A stretch of DNA of 64,000 bases from positions 170,446,310 to 170,510,309 of the forward strand of contig CP136064.1 of NCBI GenBank assembly GCA_032622095.1, written 5' to 3'. The notes under the pieces are model-generated. The model was not told the origin of the DNA. It saw only the letters and a program-made list of their open reading frames with translations, and did no database searches. Within the stretch, counting starts at the first letter, position 1, and every line of letters starts with the position of its first letter. Source of the DNA: Siphonodentalium dalli (lineage: Eukaryota; Mollusca; Scaphopoda; Gadilida; Siphonodentaliidae). Shown here in pieces: positions 55,311-64,000 of the stretch. A program made the position numbers and the translations under genes.

Positions 55311-57956
55311 GCTTAAACAGGTCTGACTCATGTGCAGATCTGACTATATAATCAGATTTGCACATAATGTGCAAATTGGGCTATATATCAGCACAGTCCC
55401 TAGGAATCACTGTTAGTTAAATATAATAGTATTTAATAATATTAAATAAATATACTATATTTTATGCCACACACACATTCGCCCATTCTGAGTTTATATC
55501 ATCATATTCCGTATTTTTTTCTTGAAACGATGACCAGTGTATTCAGATTGTTTCTATCTTTCCCCACTTACCAGAAAATGGCTGTTAGTTCCTCGAATAT
55601 TCATTCAAGTCTAACTATCAGGGATTCCTCAGCATTTCAAAAACCACCCAATAGTTCGTTCGCGTATAGCCAACCGGTGATAATCCGAATAATAGGGGTT
55701 ACGGATGCGAGAAAACAGACATCGGATGTGTTGAAACTGGCTCTATTATTACACTACTAACTACAAATTTTAACTCCTTCGCATGACTAGATGATGTAGG
55801 AATGACCATCTCATACTAATATATATATTTTTTTTCAAGTAGGGGTGGTTGGTACCTTGAGATATGAAAGTATATTTTTGGGCTGGTGTCTGCAAATTTT
55901 TTCCAGCTCCGCATCACATCGGAGCGATGGGAGATAACTCGCGCTGGAGTTTTATTGCGAATTTGCATTAAGGAATGTGTAATAGGGAACTGGTTCGATA
56001 ACGTCCTGTTTTTGTAAAATTACGTCACTGAATTTTCGCCGCCGCTTGACAAAAATGTGAATATATGGATGGAAAATTATTTTTTTATGTACAACTCCGA
56101 CAAAGTAGAGTTTATCTGACCTAACGAGCGCATTAAGAGAAATTTACTTAATTGCCACATGTGAATTGTGGAAAGGTAATTGCATTTTTTTCAATATGCA
56201 TCATAACAAAATCTGAGGTTGCCCAACTGGTAGTTCTCTCTATGTAGTAGAGGTAATATATCTATTTACTTTATATATTTTAATCAAGTTGAATATTACA
56301 TGGACAGTGATTCCCAGGACTGTGATATCAGTTTATAATCAAAGTTTTCAAGTACAAAGATCATAGCTATTTCTGTCAACTAATGTTTGATTTCAATATG
56401 TTGATATGGCTATATTCAATATTTTCCAGAAGGAATATTTTTTTAACCGAAAATGTACATTTGAAGATTACATTGTGACAATTTTGTAATCTTCTTCAAA
56501 CATCAAAAAATCACTTTATTTTTTTTAACTAGTTGTCCCCGGCATCAATTGTTGCCCAAATATTGAGAAATAACCAATTGGATTTCAAAAGAAATGGTAT
56601 TTGGTAGAAATATAAAATTTCATACCAAAACTGTATAGCTCGACTTGCACATTGTGTGCAAATCTGACTATATAGTAGCAACATAACAAACTTTTTTGTA
56701 TTTGAGATTTTGTTGAAATATTTTGGGTATTGTAGTTATTTAGAACATAAACATAACCATTTGATTGAGTTTCATTACTTAGAATTGGTCTAAGTTAGAA
56801 AAAATGACTTTGAAAAATTTCAGTTTTAAGACGTGACAAATTCATATTTCGAGAAATGCTCCAAAGTCGAACCCATGACATAGAACACACCAGGATTCAC
56901 TCAGTTAGGTAATATTGTGTCCTTGTCTTACTTAATGTTATATTCTGTTGAAATATGATGGAATTAATTGTCAGTTGTGAATGTGCCATGAGCGGCAAGT
57001 GGTGGACAACATGGAAAAAGGGAAGAAAATTGCAACATTTTGCCAGAATGTATATATATCTGGAAAGCAGCCTATAGAATGACATAGCATGCTGCAGCTA
57101 AGTTATGTGAATGACAATCCGCCAAATCCAGCTCACTTTATCGAATGTCCTTGATTTGATCTTGATAATATTGCCTTTCACTTCTTTAGAACTCCCAAGA
57201 ATGTGAACTTGAAGTTCAAAATGTATAACTTGCCTCTCCCTTATAATTACGGTAACTAAAAACTGTGTCCCCCTGAGCACCGCATATTGGAAATAAATGG
57301 GCATTGGGCTTGTTATTATGTTATCCTGATAGCATTCAGTCATACACTGTATGACAGTCCAGTGAGTGCAACTGATTTTAAATAATCTGTACTGTCACCA
57401 CAGACCTTCTAAACAGTGATTGAGATCTTCTTAATAAATAGAAATTTAATGCATCTATTCTCCCATCACTTTGTACAAGAAGTCCATTTATATTAAGGTA
57501 AGTGGGCGGTATCTGGAGAAGTCCCCCCCCCCCCCCCCCCCCCACGGAGTCGGGCCCATACGAAGATGTCCCTACGCGAAGTCGGCCCCATTAATTAGAA
57601 GGGATTAAATCAGCTTATTTTATTGAGGTAGTGTTTATGTTGGCTAATTGTGAGGTCCTCAATTTTTGCAAAAATATATAATATGATATCACTCAATTAT
57701 GGAATGTGTTCCGTTTGGCATGAGTACAGTATCAAATAAATGCATGATGAAGACTTTTAAAGGTAGGCTCAGTTTACTATAGACCCTGCCTGACCAAGAC
57801 TCAGAGCCCCATAAATGTTTGTGTTATAGTGACTGATGGTTCACTAAAGACCCACCCCTGTGCTCTACCACAACTGTTTAGAATGCCTGTGACTGTCACT
57901 ACAATACTTTACACATCACAGCTTTCAATGAGATTATTACATATATTATACATCCG
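55311..57956. other. Non-coding DNA
   Basis: AT-rich sequence with short recurring pieces ('gcacattgtgtgcaaatctgactatata' at about 55330-55375 and 56645-56680) and a poly-C tract near 57523-57543. No recognised gene. Confidence 0.4.
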
Positions 57957-58103
57957 AGCCTTGAAATAGTGTCTGTCATTTGCAGAATGAGGTCCCCAGA
58001 GGGCAAATTTAGTGATGCTAACCAGCATAGCGTGTTAGCATCACCAAATTCACCCTCTGGGGACCTCATTCTGCAAATGACAGGCACACAATTTCAAGGC
58101 TTG
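57957..58103. repeat. P2 palindromic MITE (single hairpin)
   Basis: It is bounded by GCCTTGAAATAGTGT and ACACAATTTCAAGGC, with arms TGCAGAATGAGGTCCCCAGA and complement around a GCATAGC centre. This is the simplest form of the family in the window. Confidence 0.85.
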
Positions 58104-58666
58104 AATGCACACAGTATAATATAATTAAACCACTTTTACTTATGTTATACATACAGTTTATTATCACATAATGTTATACTATTTTGTGTAAAATTACACT
58201 TTCAACGTGTTTATTGCTGCTAACAAAATCAAATATAATCTACCACCTGTAGCGATCAGCTGTTTTGACCAGGTACTCAGGTGTGAAACTGAAACAACGG
58301 TAATCACAACAATTGATAAGTTGTGTCGGAGACAATGGGAACAAGGCCATGGGACTCAGAATATACGTATTCAATGTTTAGTTTCACCTACCACAAAATA
58401 AACAAGTGAAATATATTCTTATTATAGCTTTTGCTTCGTAAAAAGCGTTCCATTCGCGAAAACGTGCTTTGCTTCAGATCTCGATCTAAAGCGGAAGTGA
58501 GAACTATTCAGTGAATTATCACCCTTGCCATATTCGTTTGTCTATTTATAGCCACTATAAAATTTGGTTCGCCATTTACTTTAACCACGGGTGATACCGC
58601 GTGGTCGATGAGAGCGCAGCAGGTAAATCATATTTTTTTCTGTCTCAAATATTACCGTACTTTTTA

Positions 58667-58831
58667 TAAGGATTAACTGTCATGTGGACTGTTTTTATGG
58701 AGATGTAACGGTGAGGTAAGTGGACATAACTTGTGTAAAACCCGAAGGGTTTTACATACAAGTTATGTCCACTTACCTCACCGTTACATCTCCATAAAAA
58801 TAGTCCACATGACAGTTAATCCTTATATTTA
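58667..58831. repeat. Near-perfect ~160-bp palindrome
   Basis: TATAAGGATTAACTGTCATG and the following ~55 bp are repeated as reverse complement after AAAACCC-GAA-GGGTTTT. Only one or two mismatches are seen. Likely a foldback MITE; no other copy in the window. Confidence 0.9.
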
Positions 58832-59094
58832 TATACATTTAGCGAAAAAGCCGCTTTTGTAAATATATTTAAATCGAAAAGTGTATCGTGACAAGATCAG
58901 CCCAAAATACCCAATAGGGTTAATAGGAACAATTTCTCTTCATGTTGAAACCCGATGATGTATTAAGTCAATCCTGCGCGAGTCAAAATGCGCCCAAAGC
59001 ATTACGCGTTCGTCTTTCCAAACCTAATGACGTATCGATGGTGTTATTAGCTTGGTGTCATGAGGCGTTACGCATTCACCGAGAAATAACTGCA

Positions 59095-59195
59095 ACTAGC
59101 CACGTGGGCGCCGACCAATCAGAATGCTGGATTTAGTGATGACAACACTTAGTGTGTAAATATATCCACGTGAAGTTCATATTAACCAATGACAG
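59095..59195. promoter_or_regulatory. Cluster of CACGTG and CCAAT motifs
   Basis: Two CACGTG palindromes (about 59100 and 59168) and two CCAAT boxes (about 59115 and 59186) lie within 100 bp in a GC-richer stretch. Such clusters occur in promoters. No transcript start or first exon can be tied to it here, so it is only a candidate. Confidence 0.2.
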
Positions 59196-59978
59196 TGTCC
59201 GCCTAATTATCGAAAAAATCTTTTATCAGGTTCTAATTGATCCCGGTAGTTTATTTTAACACTAAGTGAAAGCTTATTTATTCAGCTTTCGTTTTAGCGC
59301 GAAAACCAAAAAGATCTATCAAGATCGAGTGTCATGTGATTCCATAGATTGCAACACCCCGCTCCGGTTCCTTGGTCGGGTTGCCTATTTTTTAATACCG
59401 GAAGTCAGCTTACGAGCGACATCTCGGGGGAGGTATTGTGGCTATATATAGTCAGATTTCCACCACATGAGCCAGACCTGTTAAAATGTTGCATCAATTA
59501 TTCAATTGGCAGGGTTTCTGTGATTTGAAAAATTGGGACCACAAAGTCCTAAAAAATATGGATGTGATGCAAAAAAAAACATTGCGATCATATTCCTATA
59601 TCTTTGTGAAATTTCATGTAAATTGGAAACATAGTCTTGCAATGGCTGGAATTTATCGGAGAGACTCAGAGTCAGAGAGGGGTATAAAAACTAGACCCGA
59701 TTGCACTAGAAATGTATTTCATCATTTATAGTGCCGCACGGCCCCCCATACCATACGTGGGGCTATCTATTTCACAACATTTTTCAACTAAACAATGAAT
59801 GCTGGCCTTATTATCTCACCATATATTTTCAGTCGGTACTCCCCACCACAAGTTGACGCCAAAAGTTCCCTGTGTCGGTGTATCTAAATGCTTTAATCTG
59901 ACATTTCTAAACTGTTGAATGTTGGTGACCCGGATAAGTCGTCCATCTTCATGTTCTTGTTGACATTTTACACCAGGA

Positions 59979-62900
59979 CATGTGCTCGGAAGAACTACTG
60001 GGTAATTTACTACGTCCGGTTTGGCCTATAGTCCGTTTCACGAATAACCGTTAACTGATTTCAAGATTTTATTGTTAGCAAACCATTACAACGGTGTGAG
60101 TGTGTAATATAGTGAAACATCCTAGTTGAACCAAGCGAACAATATAAATTCTGTCTTGCGTATATACTATTACAGCATAGTGTAAAATGTTAGTAATTAT
60201 GGAGGCCTTGAAGATTTACATGTATATAGCTAGGTAGGCCTACATACAAAATCTCATTTTATGATATGTGGCTTTGTAGATGTTCGCCAATCGCCATGGC
60301 TGCATGCATGTGTCATAGACATGATACCTATAAGTATTCAACGTATTTTGTTCTTTTTTATTGGCTTGGTATGCAAACTGACATTAAGTTGGACATTTTC
60401 AACAAATTTGTTGTTAGATCGGACAGTGGAACATTAAAGTCATCAATTGGCCGGCTATATGGACGAAGGAATGATCACTAGATCTTATTGAACCATGCAC
60501 GATGCCCAGCGACTTTGATAAGATTACACCGACTGACATGCCCGCAGCAGTTTTTGTCTCAAATAAATTGTTATCAAAAGTTCAAAACACATATTTCTGG
60601 CCGAGAAATAAGCGGAGTAAGTGTGATCATCATTTATCCACGCACTTGACAAATGTGGACCTGGTTTCTATTCGACACAAGCATGGGACATTGATATAAA
60701 TCTATAAGTTTCATTTTCGTCTAACAAACCGACAACTTTAATAGCTTCAAATCTCCGCGTGACGGTAATGACGGGGTACAGGGATGTCGATTTTTTATAT
60801 TTTGAACCAGCAAAACAAAAATTACATATATCATTGGAACATGCATCTCCTGAATATACGGGATATGAAGATCACTCCGTTTTATCCGGAAATGTATTTG
60901 CTAACCGATAAAACAATCTCACTTCTTATAATTTCACTTTTAACAAATCGTGTGGTGGGTGAGAGACATCTCATTTTAGTGATTATGGGGTATAAAAGGA
61001 CGTAAAAAAAATCTCAATAGAACTATGTTCATCGAGCGTTAGCTCATAAAGCAAAACATAGACTGGTCAGCGTGGTTTTCTGACATTTACGACAATTTTG
61101 TCGCATAAAATAAATAAAAATACGATGAGAAACTGGAAATGTTTATGCACATTCCGGACGGGATATATGTCCCTGGCACATGTTTGAAATTTCACGCAAA
61201 ATATGAAAGATAACAAAGTTATAGCCTAATTAGTTTTATAGACCTGTTCTAAATATCCCATAGTAAATGCATGCCGGCGATAAGCAGGGGTGCGTAGAAA
61301 TACCAAGCAGAACCAAGCTGGAGAAAACTAAGGCGGAAAATGACACTTAAAGCATGTTTTGTGCTGTATAATGGAGAATTAAACCATAATAATGCAACAT
61401 GACGTGATTTTATTTGAGTTTTGATGACATATAGCGAGCGTAAAACTATAAAAAAAAAACAGTGCGCGGCAATCGCGAAAACTTTTCAGCTTGGTATTTC
61501 GTCATTTAAAGATCGCTGTGTTTGGATACTTTCCGTCCCAGAACGCAACATAAGCTCCATCCTGAGTTCAGTCTCCTACACAGGACTTACCCTGTCAGCA
61601 CCTACATGGAATGTGAAGCAATGTCGTATTTATTTATTTTAGAAGCAAATTTGATACCTCCTATATACATATTTATTTTAGATTTTTGTAGGTTACAGCT
61701 AATTCTGCATTATTCTGAGAAACAGAAATTTCCATATTCGTTTGAAAATGGTCTAGGTCAAGCCAGAATGAATTGTAACTGACAAAACATTTCTATAAAA
61801 AAATATCAGCGTTAAGACATCTCTTGGCACAGAGACTAAACTCTGTCTGCAGCTTGAACGCAACACTTGACAAATGTGGACCTGGTTTCTATTCGACACA
61901 AGCATGGGACATTGATATAAATCTATAAGTTTCATTTTCGTCTAACAAACCGACAACTTTAATAGCTTCAAATCTCCGCGTGACGGTAATGACGGGGTAC
62001 AGGGATGTCGATTTTTTATATTTTGAACCAGCAAAACAAAAATTACATATATCATTGGAACATGCATCTCCTGAATATACGGGATATGAAGATCACTCCG
62101 TTTTATCCGGAAATGTATTTGCTAACCGATAAAACAATCTCACTTCTTATAATTTCACTTTTAACAAATCGTGTGGTGGGTGAGAGACATCTCATTTTAG
62201 TGATTATGGGGTATAAAAGGACGTAAAAAAATCTCAATAGAACTATGTTCATCAAGCGTTAGCTCATAAAGCAAAACATAGACTGGTCAGCGTGGTTTTC
62301 TGACATTTACGACAATTTTGTCGCATAAAATAAATAAAAATACGATGAGAAACTGGAAATGTTTATGCACATTCCGGACGGGATATATGTCCCTGGCACA
62401 TGTTTGAAATTTCACGCAAAATATGAAAGATAACAAAGTTATAGCCTAATTAGTTTTATAGACCTGTTCTAAATATCCCATAGTAAATGCATGCCGGCGA
62501 TAAGCAAGGGTGCGTAGAAATACCAAGCAGAACCAAGCTGGAGAAAACTAAGGCGGAAAATGACACTTAAAGCATGTTTTGTGCTGTATAATGGAGAATT
62601 AAACCATAATAATGCAACATGACGTGATTTTATTTGAGTTTTGATGACATATAGCGAGCGTAAAACTATAAAAAAAAAACAGTGCGCGGCAATCGCGAAA
62701 ACTTTTCAGCTTGGTATTTCGTCATTTACAGATCGCTGTGTTTGGATACTTTCCGTCCCAGAACGCAACATAAGCTCCATCCTGAGTTCAGTCTCCTACA
62801 CAGGACTTACCCTGTCAGCACCTACATGGAATGTGAAGCAATGTCGTATTTATTTATTTTAGAAGCAAATTTGATACCTCCTATATACATATTTATTTTA

Positions 62901-63191
62901 GATTTTTGTAGGTTACAGCTAATTCTGCATTATTCTGAGAAACAGAAATTTCCATATTCGTTTGAAAATGGTCTAGGTCAAGCCAGAATGAATTGTAACT
63001 GACAAAACATTTCTATAAAAAAATATTTTATTTAAAAAAATACATGTGCCTGCAGCGTTAAGACATCTCTTGGCACAGAGACTAAACTCTGTCTGCAGCT
63101 TGAACGCAACAGTCAAAAATAGTTATCCGTAAAACGGACTATAGGCCAAACCGGACGTAGTAAATTATCCAGTAGTTCTTCCGATCACATG
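59979..63191. mobile_element. TIR-bounded 3.2 kb element containing a tandem duplication
   Basis: 70-bp inverted repeats lie at 59979-60048 and 63122-63191 (shared core 'tactacgtccggtttggcctatagtccgttt'). Inside are about 590 bp of unique sequence and two copies of a 1.22 kb unit. No transposase or other known domain is recognisable. No clear target-site duplication was found. Confidence 0.75.
60643..63111. repeat. 1221-bp tandem duplication, nearly identical copies
   Basis: Copy 1 is about 60643-61863 and copy 2 about 61864-63111, both starting CACTTGACAAATGTGGACC and ending CAGCTTGAACGCAAC. Only a handful of substitutions separate them (for example AAAGATCG/ACAGATCG, CGAGCGTT/CAAGCGTT), plus a ~27 bp segment near 63027-63054 present only in copy 2. 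The 73-106 codon frames within are duplicated too but resemble no known protein. Confidence 0.95.
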
Positions 63192-63842
63192 GCCTTGTGT
63201 AAAACAGGTCAGGGAGAACCCAAAATCGATGTACTAAACCGCGATTTGTCTTAAAAACCTCGATCGAGGTTCCTCGGATATTATGCAATTCCATACTAAT
63301 TGCCTATTGTTTTGTTGACACCCAACGGGACCCTCGACATTAGGTAATGTGATTTCGAGGTAGTGCTGGACATCGTATAAGACGGATCAACCGCTCATTA
63401 TCTCTTCTCGATTTTAATTACAGCTAATTAATCTACATGTGGGTCACGCATATATTGGTAAACATCGAGGTTCAAACCTGAATATTCAGTTAGTTCAGTC
63501 GCGATCGCTAAAAATCTTTTCCGCATTTAAAAGCAAATGTGTTAATCTTGAATTGCTATAACAAATGACGTTTGATTGGTTTTCTACAATTAAACAGGAA
63601 GGTCGAATACACTGTCTGGTATGGCTAAATGTTATCGGAAGCGTGTACCCTAAAATAGCACAGAAATAACTAAAAAGTATGGAAACAAAATCGTGTCATA
63701 AACAATATATTGTTTAGCAGTTAAGTTAGGCCACTGTGATTCAAACAGACAACAGAGATCCGTGTGAAATTGGCCTCCGCTAGTCGAAGTATCCGGACCA
63801 ATAGATGTCTCGAGTTGATCAGTTTAACAACGTAATTTTGCT
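63192..63842. other. Non-coding DNA, nothing recognised
   Basis: The spacer between the TIR-bounded element and the right-edge minisatellite has no convincing reading frame. Confidence 0.35.
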
Positions 63843-64000
63843 CATTTGTTCAACGTTGGACCAATGTATTGGGCCTACGTTGGACGACATATACAGAGCG
63901 TTGGCCCAACGTCGGGCCAACGTTGATACCCAGACCACATGGTTGGCATAACGTTGGCCCAACGTTCGAAACTAAACCCTTTGGTTGGCATAACGTTGAA
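63843..64000. repeat. Minisatellite based on CAACGTTGGCCCAACGTTGG
   Basis: Repeated, partly self-complementary units of 'caacgttgg(c/a)ccaacgt' with spacers 'ttggttggcataacgttg' continue to the window edge and probably beyond. Confidence 0.85.

Noticed and set aside
58207..58401. 64-codon plus-strand frame with cysteines
   Set aside because: No recognisable domain and no supporting splice sites.
60784..63002. Duplicated 73-106 codon frames as candidate genes
   Set aside because: They are conserved only because the 1.22 kb unit was copied recently; no known domain and AT-rich, chance-like composition.

Overview
This window is animal DNA, most likely from a bivalve mollusc. It is AT-rich and intron-rich. 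It carries many interspersed repeats with the layout of bivalve 'pearl'/Helentron-like elements: roughly 140-190 bp tandem cores, GGAC-type microsatellites and a terminal hairpin. It also holds a Penelope-like retroelement and a decayed Maverick/Polinton-like virus-derived element. No bacterial-type operon is present. The species assignment is inference from repeat style and gene content.

Layout. (1) From 1 to about 8590 lies a short, decayed Maverick/Polinton (adintovirus-like) element with inverted ends of about 508 bp. In order it holds a RING-finger remnant, a TATA-binding-protein-like pseudogene, a broken integrase with a chromodomain-like tail, a broken penton-like gene, a small basic protein and a broken hexon-like major capsid gene. 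No DNA polymerase B, packaging ATPase or protease is visible. A head-to-head pair of Penelope-like elements (about 4187-8510), one near full length and one 5'-truncated, is inserted into an AT run just after the capsid gene. (2) From about 10250 to 51881, on the minus strand, runs one host gene. It is a TM9SF2-like (EMP70/nonaspanin) gene reconstructed as 17 exons with matching splice phases. They encode about 619 residues, including the complete nine-helix membrane domain. Only the 5' exon(s) for the signal peptide and first ~45 residues are missing. The introns are full of repeats: a 3.1 kb minisatellite of 28/30 bp units in the last intron, several families of palindromic MITEs, two nested hAT-like elements inside a TTAA-flanked MITE, pearl-like tandem elements and a 464 bp tandem duplication. 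(3) From 51882 to 64000 I recognise no coding gene. The stretch holds large inverted repeats, a perfect-looking 160 bp palindrome, a TIR-bounded 3.2 kb element containing a recent 1.22 kb tandem duplication, and a CAACGTTGG-type minisatellite running off the right edge.

The points most worth following up are these. There is a TBP-like gene inside a Maverick-like element. The left inverted end of that element appears to have been made by copying the capsid gene's 3' end. The minisatellite places an AATAAA hexamer in essentially every repeat unit on the sense strand of the host gene's last intron. The last TM9SF2 exon lacks the usual terminal K-x-D ending. Several unrelated tandem-repeat families share one hairpin-ended architecture.
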